From Planctomycetota bacterium (GTDB lineage: Bacteria > Planctomycetota > UBA1135 > UBA2386), in contig JAEUHU010000163.1 in the NCBI GenBank assembly GCA_016793305.1, positions 1 through 46,391 on the forward strand: DNA of 46,391 bases. The letters run 5' to 3'. Positions 8,394 through 17,059 of the stretch are shown here, piece after piece (position 1 is the first letter of the stretch; each line of letters begins with the position of its first letter). Position numbers and translations under genes: made by a program. The notes under the pieces are model-generated. The model worked only from the letters and a program-made list of their open reading frames with translations. It ran no database searches and was not told where the DNA came from.

Positions 8394-9121
8394 CGGGATG
8401 CTCCTCCGGGTGTGGACGATCCGCCGCCGGACGGGGTCGATCCGCCGCTGCCGGCAGGGTCACCACTGCCGGCAGCGGCGCTGCTCTGGCCGCGCGCAGC
8501 GGCCTCCAGCTGGGCTTCCTGAGGGGTGCGGCTGCTGATCGCCAGCGTCGACAAGCGGGCCTTGATCATCAGCGCTTCCTTCTCGCCTTCCTGGTCGGCG
8601 CCCAGCTTCGGGAAGTAGACGATCACCGCGACTTCTTCGAAGTCGGTGTCGCTCGGCACCTTCTCGGCGAGGCGCAGGTTGACGTCCTCGCTGCGCTGGT
8701 CGGAGTATTCGATCGCCGAGAGACCGCGGGAACTGGCCTTGCGGTAGTCCTCGCGCCGCCGTTGCCAGTCGGCTCGGTCGCGGGCTTCGGTGTCTTCGCC
8801 GGCGGCGTTGCTGGCCAGCTCGCCTTCCACGTCGGCGACGTTGGTCTCGCCGATCACGATCTCGTACTCGAAGCCCTCGTACTTCTCGAGCGGGATCCGC
8901 AGGCCGTTCTCCGGCATGCTGTCGCGCGCCCCGGCCTGCAGCTCCGACATCTTCTCTTCGGCAATCTCGCGGGCGAGGCGCCAGTTGCGGGCCTGGGTGG
9001 CGTCGACCAGAGCATTGGTGCGGATGCCGAGGTAGCTGAGCACGATCAGCGACGTGATCATCATGGCGATCAGTGCTTCGAGCAGCGTGAAGCCGCGCTC
9101 GGCTCGTCGAGGCGACGGCAT
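8390..9121 (-). CDS. gspI: GspI-like minor pseudopilin
   Basis: Minor pseudopilin paired with GspJ in type II secretion. ATG at 9121 gives MPSPRRAERG/FTLLE: prepilin peptidase cleavage after Gly10, Phe +1, Glu +5, then the hydrophobic helix ALIAMMITSLIVLSYLGI. The next part, ARNWRLAREIAEEKMSELQ, matches the GspI/PilV pattern (Asn/Ala-rich turn, then A..IAeekm.eL). 243 residues, longer than classical GspI (~125), with a charged C-terminal half and a Ser/Gly/Pro-rich end (GSGDPAGSGGSTPSGGGSS). The start codon shares one base with the gspH stop (TGATG) and the stop overlaps gspJ. A longer upstream open frame exists but lacks the signal and overlaps gspH, so this start is firm. Confidence 0.85.
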   Translation of the reverse strand: MPSPRRAERGFTLLEALIAMMITSLIVLSYLGIRTNALVDATQARNWRLAREIAEEKMSELQAGARDSMPENGLRIPLEKYEGFEYEIVIGETNVADVEGELASNAAGEDTEARDRADWQRRREDYRKASSRGLSAIEYSDQRSEDVNLRLAEKVPSDTDFEEVAVIVYFPKLGADQEGEKEALMIKARLSTLAISSRTPQEAQLEAAARGQSSAAAGSGDPAGSGGSTPSGGGSSTPGGASR

Positions 9122-9711
9122 CAGAACGCTCCTTCGCCGACGCGCTCGAGGCGAGGTGTTTCCCCTCGCTCCGACTCGACGATGGTGACGCGGCCACTGA
9201 GGCCGAGCACGGTCATCGACCAGGTCTCCTCCGGGTCGCTTTTCAACCGCAGATTGATGACCTGGTCGGCTGTGAACCCGAACTCGTCGAACACCAGCCG
9301 GTAGACCCCCTTGGTCACGAGATTGTTGCCGGTCTCGATGCCGGCGTAGACCACGTCGTCTTCGAGGTCTTGCCAGTTGTCGAACGTCTCTTCGAGCGTG
9401 CCGATGTCCTGGTCGCGGGTCAGTTGCTGCTCCGGTGGATACACGGCACGCCATCGGTTCTTGTCGAGGTCGAACTCGATCGCGATGCGCTTGCCCTGGA
9501 TCCGCGATTCACTGCGCAGCATGTCGAGGGACCGTTGGATCGTCACCCCGGAGCCGCGCAGTCGCGCCTGCGGCACCAGCATGCCGAGATTCGGTACGAC
9601 GACGGCCATCAGCATGCCGGCGAGGGCGACGACGACCAGCACCTCGATCAGGGTGAAGCCGGTCGAGTTGCGGGCCCGTTCGTGTACGCCGTTGCCGGTC
9701 ATTCCGGTCAT
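9121..9711 (-). CDS. gspH: GspH-like minor pseudopilin
   Basis: Pseudopilin of 196 residues. Leader of 18 residues ending in Gly18, then FTLIE with Glu at +5 and the helix VLVVVALAGMLMAVVVPNLG. The segment TIQRSLDMLRSESRIQGKRIAIEFDLDKNRWRAVYP matches GspH/FimT proteins, which have a helix with RS.A...G..v.i followed by beta strands. The rest is beta-rich (GVYRLVFDEFGFTADQ) with a terminal LSGRVTIVE strand as in GspH. The start overlaps the stop of the upstream GspG-like gene (ATGA) and the stop shares a base with gspI. Position G-H-I-J supports the call. FimT-like is the only serious alternative. Confidence 0.83.
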   Translation of the reverse strand: MTGMTGNGVHERARNSTGFTLIEVLVVVALAGMLMAVVVPNLGMLVPQARLRGSGVTIQRSLDMLRSESRIQGKRIAIEFDLDKNRWRAVYPPEQQLTRDQDIGTLEETFDNWQDLEDDVVYAGIETGNNLVTKGVYRLVFDEFGFTADQVINLRLKSDPEETWSMTVLGLSGRVTIVESERGETPRLERVGEGAF

Positions 9712-10127
9712 CGGACCTCTCTTACGCTCGAGATGTCATCGTCGCCGCCTTCCGAGCCGTCCTGGCCCCAGCTGACGACCCTCCACTGGGACGAAGTCCC
9801 GATCACCAGCTTGTAGTCGTTGTTCCAAGGGTCCGGTGGCAAGTTGCCGAGCAGCGGCTCGCGGTGGCCATTCTGCTCGGTGAGCTCCAAGAGGTTCGAT
9901 GGCAGCTTCCCGGTTCGCTTCTGATGGGTGCTCACCAACTCGTGGAGCTGCTTCACGTCGAACTTCGCCTTGCGGATCTGGAGAAACTCATCCCCTTCGC
10001 ATACGAAGGAGCCGGAATCGGGCAATCGGGTCCACACCACCAGGCTCGCCGTCCCAACGGTCGCCATGCCCATGACCTTTGCGAGGACACGGGGGCTGAC
10101 CCATTGGCGAGAGCCTCGTCCGACCAT
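9708..10127 (-). CDS. GspG paralogue lacking a prepilin signal
   Basis: 139-residue protein whose residues ~50-139 are a clear duplicate of the neighbouring GspG: AKFDVKQLHE, GKLPSNLLELTE, LPPDPWNNDYKLV and WGQDGSEGGDDDISSVRE match GspG piece by piece. The N-terminus differs. Instead of G/FTLIE it has MVGRGSRQWVSPRVLAKVMGMATVGTASLVVW then a Cys-containing linker, so there is no prepilin peptidase site but a single possible membrane segment (residues ~14-32). A strong AAGGAGGAG lies 10-11 bases before ATG 10127, inside the end of gspG. Codon use has more A/T at third positions than its neighbours (e.g. TTT, GTA, AAT). Coupled to gspH by an ATGA overlap. Function unknown; perhaps a membrane-tethered pseudopilin partner. 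Confidence 0.8.
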   Translation of the reverse strand: MVGRGSRQWVSPRVLAKVMGMATVGTASLVVWTRLPDSGSFVCEGDEFLQIRKAKFDVKQLHELVSTHQKRTGKLPSNLLELTEQNGHREPLLGNLPPDPWNNDYKLVIGTSSQWRVVSWGQDGSEGGDDDISSVREVR

Positions 10128-10132
10128 CCCGA

Positions 10133-10543
10133 TCAGTTCTCCTCCTTGACGCTCGAGATGTCGTCGCCGCCGCCTTCGGAACCGTCGGGGCCGTAGCTGA
10201 CGATCTTCCACTTGCGTTGGGTCTCGACCACCAGCCGGTACTCGTTGTTCCAAGGATCTCGCGGCAGTTCCTGGATGTAGGAGTCACCCTTCTCGTCCTT
10301 CTCGGTCAGTTCCGTCAGGCTCTCCGGCAGCTTGCCCTTCTTCATCTGGAAGTAGCGTGCGCCTTCGTGGATGGCCTTCACGTCGAACTCGGCCTTGCTC
10401 TTCTGGGAGTCGCTCCAGATGAACTCGAGGTTCGGAGCCACGACCGTGACCAGCAGGCCGAGGATCAGGATCACGACCATGACCTCGATCAGGGTGAAGC
10501 CAGCGGAGCGAGAACGACGGGGGGATGGGGTCGCGGAGTTCAT
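10133..10543 (-). CDS. gspG: GspG major pseudopilin
   Basis: Main shaft subunit of the type II secretion pseudopilus; processed by prepilin peptidase and assembled in the inner membrane. 136 residues, typical. Leader MNSATPSPRRSRSAG/FTLIE with cleavage after Gly15 and Glu +5; hydrophobic helix VMVVILILGLLVTVVAPNL. The globular domain has GKLPESLTELT, the DPWNNEYRL motif (family DPWGnpY) and the C-terminal loop SYGPDGSEGGGDDISS, the known calcium-binding loop of GspG. First gene of the operon, divergent from the S9 peptidase with a 127-base gap that must hold both promoters. A TAGACT box lies 16 bases before the ATG on the minus strand. No gspC-F or gspK is in the window. Confidence 0.93.
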   Translation of the reverse strand: MNSATPSPRRSRSAGFTLIEVMVVILILGLLVTVVAPNLEFIWSDSQKSKAEFDVKAIHEGARYFQMKKGKLPESLTELTEKDEKGDSYIQELPRDPWNNEYRLVVETQRKWKIVSYGPDGSEGGGDDISSVKEEN

Positions 10544-10670
10544 GGGCTGAGGTCTCGAAGTCTAGCGCCGGCAGCCGGCGAACGAGCGCCTTCGACGACG
10601 AACCTGCCCCCGTCCTTCCCGCCGGGAACGGCCGGTGGCATCGCCAAGGGCCGCGGAGCATGATCGGAAC

Positions 10671-12692
10671 ATGCACCTACTCTGCCGTTCCGCTGCGTTG
10701 CTGGTGGCGACCGGGCTGCTGGGCCTGTTGCCCGGCCAACAGCTGCTGACCTCCGAGAGCCTGGCCGGCCTGCTGCGCGTCGGCGAACTGGCGTTGAGCC
10801 CCGACGGCAGCCACCTGCTCTACACGGTGCGCACGCCCGACCTCGGCCAGAACCGCAGCACCGCGGTGGTCTGGCTGCTGCCGACCGCCCCCGGGGCCAA
10901 ACCCAAGGCGGTCGGCGAGGGTCATTCGCCGGTCTGGTTGCCACACGGCGGCGGCTACGTGTTCGTCACCAAGACCGGGCTCGTCTCGCAGCCGCTCGGC
11001 GACGGGCCGGTGGTCACGGTGCCGATCGAAGGTGGGCTCGCGAACGTGTCCTGGTCGCCGACCGGCGAGCACTTCGCGTTCACCCGCGACGTGGCGATCG
11101 ACGCGCCGGTGACCGCGGCCCATCCCGACCTGCCGAAGGCGAATGCACGCGCCTACGACGACTTGATGGTGCGCCATTGGGACCACTGGCTCGACGGCAG
11201 CTACAGCCACCTGTTCGTGCAGCCGTGGGTCGGTGGTGGGGCGGCGCGCGACCTGATGCCGGGCGAGCGCGTGCACACGCCGCTGCCGCCGTTCGGCGGC
11301 GGCGAGCAGATCGCGTGGTCGCCGGACGGCAAGGAGCTGTGCTACACCGCGCGGCGCGTGGGCAACCCCGAGCAGAGCACCGACAGCAGCCTGTGGGTGG
11401 TGCCGGTCGGCGGCGGCGAGGCGAAGAACCTGACGGCCGGCATGCCGGGCTACGACCAGGATCCGGTCTACTCGCCGGACGGCCGCTGGATCGCGTTCGG
11501 CAGCATGGAGCGGGCGGGCTTCGAAGCGGACCGGCTGCGGCTGTTCCTGCACGACCGCCAGAAGAACCGCAACGTCGAGCTGCTGCCGAACCTCGACGCC
11601 AGCGCCCACGAGGTGCGCTGGACCAAGGACAGCCAGCGGCTGTTCTTCACCTGCGAAGTCGAGGGCACGACCCAGGTCTACACCGCGACGCTGACCGAGC
11701 GCGAAGCCAAGCCCGTGACCAGCGGGCGCCACGCGCTGAGCGGCCTGCAGGTGGCACCCGACGGCCGCACGCTCTACGCGCTGCGCACGTCGATGGAACG
11801 CCCTGCCGAGGTCGTGCAGATCGATGTCGAGAGCGGCGCCGTCACCGCGCGCACCGACCACAACGGGCCGGCGTTCGCCGACCTGTCGCTGCCGCAGATC
11901 GACGGCGAGTGGTTCGACACGACCGACGGCAAGAAGGTGCACGCGTGGATCGTCAAGCCGCCCGGCTTCGACCCGAAGCAGCGCTACCCGTTCGTGCTGT
12001 ATTGCCAGGGCGGGCCGCAGTCGATGGTCGGCCAGGGCTTCTCGTTCCGCTGGAATTTCCACCTGATGGCCAGCAAGGGCTACGTGGTCGCCGCCGTGAA
12101 CCGGCGCGGCCTGCCGGGCTTCGGCCAGGCGTGGAACGACCAGATCTCGAAGGACTGGGGCGGCCAGGCGATGCAGGACCTGCTCGCCGTCTGCGATGCG
12201 ATGCAGGCGCGGCCGTACGTCGACAAGGCGCGCAGTGCGGCGGTCGGCGCGTCGTTCGGCGGCTTCACCGTCTACTGGCTGATGGGCAACGCGGGGGATC
12301 GCTTCGCGGCGATGATCGCGCACTGCGGCGTGTTCAACCTCGAGAGCATGTACCTCGCCACCGAAGAACTGTTCTTCGTCGACTGGGACCTCGGCGGCCC
12401 GTACTGGAGCTCGCCCGAGGCCGCCGACCGCTACCGCCGCTTCTCGCCGCACCGCTACGTGCAGAACTGGAAGACGCCGCTGCTGGTGATCCACGGCGAA
12501 CAGGACTTCCGGGTTCCGTACGACCAGGGCCTGCAGGCGTTCACCGCCGCCCAGTTGCAGGGCGTGCCGAGTCGCCTGCTGATGTTCCCGAACGAAGGGC
12601 ACTGGGTGCTGCAGGCGCAGAACGGGGTCCTGTGGCAGCGCGAGTTCTTCGCTTGGCTCGATCGCTGGTGCAAGCCGCAGGGCGGCAAGTGA
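10671..12692 (+). CDS. Secreted S9-family prolyl oligopeptidase-type peptidase
   Basis: 673-residue exported serine peptidase of the dipeptidyl peptidase IV/acylaminoacyl peptidase type, expected to trim peptides outside the cytoplasm. MHLLCRSAALLVATGLLGLLPGQQ is a signal peptide. Residues ~30-390 carry WD40-like propeller blades (repeated SPDGxxLxY, e.g. LSPDGSHLLY, SPDGRWIAF). The alpha/beta-hydrolase domain follows: nucleophile elbow GASFGG (Ser528), acid in HGEQDFRVPYDQG, base in NEGHWVL. All three catalytic residues are present. ATG 10671 was chosen because it starts the signal; an upstream in-frame ATG adds 12 charged residues. A CATGAT box ends six bases before this ATG. Coupled to the next gene by GTGA. 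Confidence 0.93.
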   Translation: MHLLCRSAALLVATGLLGLLPGQQLLTSESLAGLLRVGELALSPDGSHLLYTVRTPDLGQNRSTAVVWLLPTAPGAKPKAVGEGHSPVWLPHGGGYVFVTKTGLVSQPLGDGPVVTVPIEGGLANVSWSPTGEHFAFTRDVAIDAPVTAAHPDLPKANARAYDDLMVRHWDHWLDGSYSHLFVQPWVGGGAARDLMPGERVHTPLPPFGGGEQIAWSPDGKELCYTARRVGNPEQSTDSSLWVVPVGGGEAKNLTAGMPGYDQDPVYSPDGRWIAFGSMERAGFEADRLRLFLHDRQKNRNVELLPNLDASAHEVRWTKDSQRLFFTCEVEGTTQVYTATLTEREAKPVTSGRHALSGLQVAPDGRTLYALRTSMERPAEVVQIDVESGAVTARTDHNGPAFADLSLPQIDGEWFDTTDGKKVHAWIVKPPGFDPKQRYPFVLYCQGGPQSMVGQGFSFRWNFHLMASKGYVVAAVNRRGLPGFGQAWNDQISKDWGGQAMQDLLAVCDAMQARPYVDKARSAAVGASFGGFTVYWLMGNAGDRFAAMIAHCGVFNLESMYLATEELFFVDWDLGGPYWSSPEAADRYRRFSPHRYVQNWKTPLLVIHGEQDFRVPYDQGLQAFTAAQLQGVPSRLLMFPNEGHWVLQAQNGVLWQREFFAWLDRWCKPQGGK

Positions 12693-13615
12693 GCCGGCTC
12701 GGCCGCAACGGCTTCGTCGTGCTGGCCTGCGCGGCGGCGCTCGCCGGGTGCCGGACGACGGTCGCCTGGCGGCCGGACACGGTCGCGGCGATCGCCGACG
12801 CCCGGGCGGGTGGCCAGGAACTGGTGCTGTTCTTCGCGCTGCCGGGGCGCGAACTCAGCGAGCGCATGCAGCGGCAGCTCGACGATCCGGTCGTGCAGGC
12901 GGCGCTCGCCGACGGCGGGTTCGCTGCCGCGATCGCCGACGGTGTGCAGCGCAAGAACCTCTACCAGACCTGGGTCGGCTTCGGCGAAGGCATGGGCACC
13001 GTGGTGCTCGGCACCGACGGGCAGTGCCATGCGGCGCGACCGGGGCCGCAGGACCCGGACGAACTCGCGGCGTGGCTGCGCTCGTGCGCGGCTTCGCGAG
13101 CGGCGTTGGCGGCGGCGCGTGCCGCGGTCGCCGCCGAGGGCGCAGACCCGCGCGCCCAGCATCGGCTCGGCTGCCTCTACCTGCAGCTCGGCAGCACGCG
13201 CCTCGCCGAGCCGCTGCTGCTCGACGCCGCGACCGCCGGGGTCGCCGACGCGCGGCATCGGCTGGCGCGGCTCTACGCGCTCGACGGCAACCTGGCGGCG
13301 GCGCGGCGCTGGCTGGTGCACGGCCCACGCACCGGCCCGGCGCTGGTCAGCGAGGGCTACCTGCTGTTCAAGGAACGGCGGCACCACGAGGCGGTCGCGG
13401 TGCTGGAGCAAGCACTCGCCGCCGGCGATCTCGGCGACGAGCGGCAGCGCGCGGTGCTGTTCCTCGGCAAGGCGCTGCACGAGGACCAGCAGGACCAGCG
13501 CGCCGTGCCGCTGCTCGAGGTGCTCGCGAACGAGGGCACCGGCAGCACGTTCGAAGCGGCGGCGCGGCACACTCTGCAGCACCTGCGCGACCCGCAGCAC
13601 GGCCACAGCCACTGA
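12689..13615 (+). CDS. Lipoprotein with CxxC-less thioredoxin-like fold and TPR-like repeats
   Basis: 308 residues from GTG 12689, which overlaps the S9 peptidase stop. N-terminus MSRLGRNGFVVLACAAALAGC has a good lipobox (LAGC, Cys21). Residues ~35-130 resemble the thioredoxin fold of surface co-chaperone proteins (ELVLFFALPGRELSERMQRQL, then DPVVQAALA and a GMGTVVLGTDG strand). Where WCxxCKxL is expected the sequence reads LPGRELSERM, so the redox cysteines are absent. Residues ~145-300 are helical TPR/Sel1-like units (LGCLYLQLGSTRLAEPLL, ARHRLARLYALDGNLAAARRWL). Tightly linked to an exported peptidase, so a helper or anchoring role outside the membrane is plausible but unproven. Confidence 0.78.
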   Translation: MSRLGRNGFVVLACAAALAGCRTTVAWRPDTVAAIADARAGGQELVLFFALPGRELSERMQRQLDDPVVQAALADGGFAAAIADGVQRKNLYQTWVGFGEGMGTVVLGTDGQCHAARPGPQDPDELAAWLRSCAASRAALAAARAAVAAEGADPRAQHRLGCLYLQLGSTRLAEPLLLDAATAGVADARHRLARLYALDGNLAAARRWLVHGPRTGPALVSEGYLLFKERRHHEAVAVLEQALAAGDLGDERQRAVLFLGKALHEDQQDQRAVPLLEVLANEGTGSTFEAAARHTLQHLRDPQHGHSH

Positions 13616-13712
13616 GCCGGCGGTGGTGGTGGCGATGCCGCACCGGACGGGACACGGTCGGGCGCTGGATCGATCCGCACGGGTCGCCGTGCTACAAGGA
13701 CCCCCGTCGCCC

Positions 13713-14825
13713 ATGCGCTCCTTCGCCTTCGCGTTCGTCTCTTCGTCGTGGTGGTTGGCCGGGCTGGCGCTGGCCGCAGCGCCGCAGGAACCGGCACCCG
13801 CCGTGGTGCCCGCGGTGCCTACGCCACAGGATCCGCTGCTGCTCGGCTCCGGTGTGCACCAGTACCGCTGGGTGCCCGACTTCGGCCGGCTCGGCGAGGG
13901 CAAGGAACTCGGCAGCACGCACGGTGGCGTGGTGATGGCGCGCGACGGCACGATCTACGCGAACACCGATACCGAGCACGCGGTGGTCGGCTTCGCACCG
14001 GACGGTCGGATCGTCGGCAGCTGGGGCAAGGAGTTCCACGGCGGTGCTCACGGCATGTGCCTCGTCGTCGAGGACGGCGTCGAGTTCCTCTACCTCGCGC
14101 ACACGCGGCGGCACGAGGTCGTGAAGTGCACGCTCGACGGCAAGGTGGTGGCGACGATCGGCTGGCCGCAGGCGAGCGGTGTCTACGACAACGAGACGCA
14201 GTACCTGCCGACCGCGGTCGCGGTGGCGCCCGACGGCCGGATCTTCGTCGCCGACGGCTACGGCCGTTCGTGGGTGCACGTGTTCGACCGCGACCGCAAG
14301 TACACGACGTCGTTCGGCGGGCCCGGCAGTGCCGCCGGCAAGCTGCAGACGCCGCACGGCCTGTGGCTCGACACGCGCGGCAAGGAGCCGTTGCTGCTGG
14401 TCTGCGACCGCGAGAACCATCGGCTGCAGTGGTTCTCGCTGCACGGCGACCACGTGCGTTCGCTCGACAAGGTGCTCTCCCGGCCGTGCAACGTGGCCCC
14501 GCTGTTCGACGGCGGGCTCGCGGTCGCCGAGCTGACCGGTCGCGTGACGATCCTGGATCGCGAAGGCAAGGTGGTGTGCCGCCTCGGCGAGCAACCCGAC
14601 GAGACGCTGCGCGCCACGCGCGACGTCGGTCGCGAGCGTTGGCGGGACGGGGTGTTCCACGCGCCGCACGGCATCGCTGCCGCGGCGGACGGTTCGCTCT
14701 ACGTGCTGGAGTGGAACGCGACCGGGCGCCTCGTGAAGCTGGCGCCGGCTGTGCCGCGACCGCTGCCGCCGGAAGTGCCCGAGGCCCCGGGCGACGCGAC
14801 GAAGCGGGTCGACGCGCCGAAGTGA
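13713..14825 (+). CDS. Secreted NHL/six-bladed beta-propeller protein
   Basis: 370 residues, exported: MRSFAFAFVSSSWWLAGLALAAAPQEP is a signal peptide followed by a Pro/Ala linker. The body is made of NHL-type propeller repeats with the pattern P.gvavapDGriyVaD...rV..fd..G: THGGVVMARDGTIYANT, LPTAVAVAPDGRIFVADGYG, APHGIAAAADGSLYVLEW, and FGGPGSAAGKLQTPHGLWLD. Peptidyl-alpha-hydroxyglycine lyase-type and 6-phosphogluconolactonase-like propellers share this fold; no specific catalytic set could be assigned. The C-terminus is Pro/Glu-rich (PPEVPEAPGDATKR). ATG 13713 is the only start that keeps the signal. Separate from the upstream lipoprotein by 97 bases with a TACAAG box at 13692. Confidence 0.82.
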   Translation: MRSFAFAFVSSSWWLAGLALAAAPQEPAPAVVPAVPTPQDPLLLGSGVHQYRWVPDFGRLGEGKELGSTHGGVVMARDGTIYANTDTEHAVVGFAPDGRIVGSWGKEFHGGAHGMCLVVEDGVEFLYLAHTRRHEVVKCTLDGKVVATIGWPQASGVYDNETQYLPTAVAVAPDGRIFVADGYGRSWVHVFDRDRKYTTSFGGPGSAAGKLQTPHGLWLDTRGKEPLLLVCDRENHRLQWFSLHGDHVRSLDKVLSRPCNVAPLFDGGLAVAELTGRVTILDREGKVVCRLGEQPDETLRATRDVGRERWRDGVFHAPHGIAAAADGSLYVLEWNATGRLVKLAPAVPRPLPPEVPEAPGDATKRVDAPK

Positions 14826-14849
14826 TCCCGCGGGCTGCGGCGGTGCTGC

Positions 14850-17027
14850 TCAACGGGGTGGCATCGGGCGCGCCGCGACGCTCGGCTGCACCGTGCCCCG
14901 CGTCGCGTCGATCCACAGGTCGCCGTCGCGGCCGGTGACGAACAGCTCGGCGCCGAAGCGTCGGGCGATCCGGCCGAGCGCGGTGTCGCCGTCGGCCCGC
15001 GCTGCCGAGGCGAGGCAGACGCGTGGCGCCACGCGTTCGAGCAGGCGCCCCCCGTTGGCGTTGGCGCGGCCGTGGTGTGGGAGCACCAGCACGTCGTGCG
15101 GCAAGGCGATGCCGGCGGCGAGGGCCGCTGCGGTGCCCAGTTCCTGCGCGTCGCCGGTCAGCAGCACGCGCAGCGGGCCGAGCGTTGCGCTGACCCACAG
15201 GCTCTGGTCGTTGTCGCCGGCTGCGGCCGGCAGTGGTGGGGCCTGGACCCGCAGATGGGCCGCTGGCTCGCATCGCGTTCCGGGCTGCAGCACCTGCACC
15301 GCCGTGCCGGCCGCCTGCAGCTGCCGGACGAGCTCGCTGTCGGCCAGGGCCTGTGGCACCACGGCGGCCGCGATCGGCACCTTCTGCAGCAGCACGGCGA
15401 TGCCGTTGTGATGGTCGTGGTCGGCGTGGGTCACCACCAGCAGGTCGAGGCGGCGGCGCGGTAGCGCCCGCACGAGGCGTTCGGGGGCTGCGAACGGCAG
15501 GTGCAGGCTGCCGCAGTCGACCGCCGTCAGGTGCCCGTCGGCAGCTTGCAGCACGCACGCCTGGCCGTGGCCGATCGCCAGCAGCCGGCAGCCCGGCGGC
15601 CCGGCCGGCGACCACGGCAGGAAGTGCGGCAGGATCAGCAGGCCGCAGCCGAGCGCCACGTTCCGACGGGTCGGTCGCAACAGCACGAGGCTCCCGGCGA
15701 GCAGCCCCGCGAACGCGAGGACCACCGGGGCGGGCGCCAGCAGCGCGTGCACCGGCGTTGCCGGCAGCCGGTCCGCCGCCTGCACGAACGCGGCATAGCC
15801 CTGCGCCACGTGGCCGAGCGGCCACGCGAGCAGCGGGGCGAGCCATGGGGCGAGCTGGGCCAGCAGCGCCAGTGCCAGCCCGCCGAGCAGCAAGGCCCCG
15901 ACCAGCGGCGCCAGCAGCGGCGTCAGCAGCACCGTCCAAGGGGCCAGTTGGCCGAAGAAGAACAGGGTCAGCGGTGCGGTGGTCAGGGTCGCCCATGCCG
16001 AGCTGACCAGGGCGCGCCACAGCCAGCGCCCAGCACCGCGTTCGCCGGTGCCGGGCGCCACCAGGGCCAGGCCCGCGACCGCGGCGTAGCTGAGCAGGAA
16101 GCTCGGGCCGAGCAGCGCGTCGGGGCGTACGAGGCAGGTGAACAGGGCTGGCGCCAGCAGGCTGGTGGCGATGCCGCACGGACGGCCGAGCCACGCGCCG
16201 AGCGCGACCAAGAGGCAGCTGACCAGCGCGCGCAGCACCGGCGGTTCGTTGCCGGTCATCGCCGCGTAGACGGCGAGCAGCAGCAGCAAGCCCGTGGTGC
16301 GGCGCGGGTGGGTGCCGAGCCGCCGCTGTTGGGTGCGGCCGGTCAGGCCGACGATCGCCGCCAGCATCGCCGCGTGCGCGCCGCTGACCGCCAGCAGGTG
16401 GCTGAGGCCGGTGGCCTGATGGGCCTGCAACAGGTCGCCGGGCGGGCGGGTGCCACGGCCGAGCACCAACGTCGCGACCATCGGTGCGATGTCGGGCGGC
16501 AGATGGGCGAGCAGGCTGCGTTCGCACGCCCGGCGGGCCGCGGCGGCGAGGCGGGCCGGCGTGGTGGGGCCGGGCGCCACCGAGACGCTGCGGGCGCGGG
16601 CATGGATCGAGGGTGGACTGTCGGGGGCCGGGGCCTCGCCGACGCGCGCCAGCAGGCGCACGTGATCGCCGGGCAGCACTTCGAAGTCGCCGTCGCAGGC
16701 GACACGCACCGAGCGGCGGCTGTCGCCGAGGCGCAGCGTCAGCAGGCCGAGAGCCGGCGTGCGCACCACGTCGAGCACGGGCCCGCGCACCTGCACGGGG
16801 CCGGTCGGCAGGTCTGGCGGCGGCAGGCTCGGTGGGGTCGCGGCGGCCAGCAGGGCTGGCAGGGCGAGCAGTCCGGCGCGCGCCGCCGGGTGACGGGAAC
16901 GGAGTGCCGCGAAGGTGCCGGCCAGGGCCAGGGCGGCCGCGAACGGCAGCGCTGCGGCCGCGAGCGCGGCGGTCGGCAGCGCCCACAGGGCACCCCAGAG
17001 CAGGGGAGGGATCGGATTGGGAACCAT
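14850..17027 (-). CDS. comEC: ComEC/Rec2 DNA-uptake channel protein
   Basis: Membrane channel that carries single-stranded DNA into the cytoplasm during natural transformation. 725 residues from ATG 17027 (MVPNPIPPLLWGALWALP). Order: two or three N-terminal membrane segments; a beta-rich DUF4131-like region (VQVRGPVLDVVRTPALGLLTLRLGDS); the competence domain with the family motif HLLAVSGAHAAML and many hydrophobic segments; then a metallo-beta-lactamase domain with VTHADHDHHNGI (HxDxDHxxG zinc motif) and LLTGDAQELG. Full length and intact. Convergent with the propeller gene and divergent from coaD; the 45-base gap to coaD must serve both. With a type IV-like pseudopilus operon nearby, competence is conceivable, but no comEA or pilQ is seen here. 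Confidence 0.93.
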   Translation of the reverse strand: MVPNPIPPLLWGALWALPTAALAAAALPFAAALALAGTFAALRSRHPAARAGLLALPALLAAATPPSLPPPDLPTGPVQVRGPVLDVVRTPALGLLTLRLGDSRRSVRVACDGDFEVLPGDHVRLLARVGEAPAPDSPPSIHARARSVSVAPGPTTPARLAAAARRACERSLLAHLPPDIAPMVATLVLGRGTRPPGDLLQAHQATGLSHLLAVSGAHAAMLAAIVGLTGRTQQRRLGTHPRRTTGLLLLLAVYAAMTGNEPPVLRALVSCLLVALGAWLGRPCGIATSLLAPALFTCLVRPDALLGPSFLLSYAAVAGLALVAPGTGERGAGRWLWRALVSSAWATLTTAPLTLFFFGQLAPWTVLLTPLLAPLVGALLLGGLALALLAQLAPWLAPLLAWPLGHVAQGYAAFVQAADRLPATPVHALLAPAPVVLAFAGLLAGSLVLLRPTRRNVALGCGLLILPHFLPWSPAGPPGCRLLAIGHGQACVLQAADGHLTAVDCGSLHLPFAAPERLVRALPRRRLDLLVVTHADHDHHNGIAVLLQKVPIAAAVVPQALADSELVRQLQAAGTAVQVLQPGTRCEPAAHLRVQAPPLPAAAGDNDQSLWVSATLGPLRVLLTGDAQELGTAAALAAGIALPHDVLVLPHHGRANANGGRLLERVAPRVCLASAARADGDTALGRIARRFGAELFVTGRDGDLWIDATRGTVQPSVAARPMPPR

Positions 17028-17059
17028 CGACCGCTCCGTGCTCGGTACGGGCCAACGGT

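Noticed and set aside
9122..9454. N-terminal extension of gspI
   Set aside because: The frame is open upstream but encodes Arg-rich sequence entirely overlapping gspH, and would bury the prepilin signal.
10635..10670. Upstream in-frame start for the S9 peptidase
   Set aside because: Adds twelve charged residues (MASPRAAEHDRN) before an otherwise normal signal peptide, and a -10-like box lies inside it.
13819..17055. 1078-codon open frame on the minus strand overlapping the propeller gene and comEC
   Set aside because: Arg/Pro/Ala-rich composition with no domain. It is the out-of-frame shadow of comEC and the propeller gene, both of which have clear motifs. Long false frames are common at this GC content.
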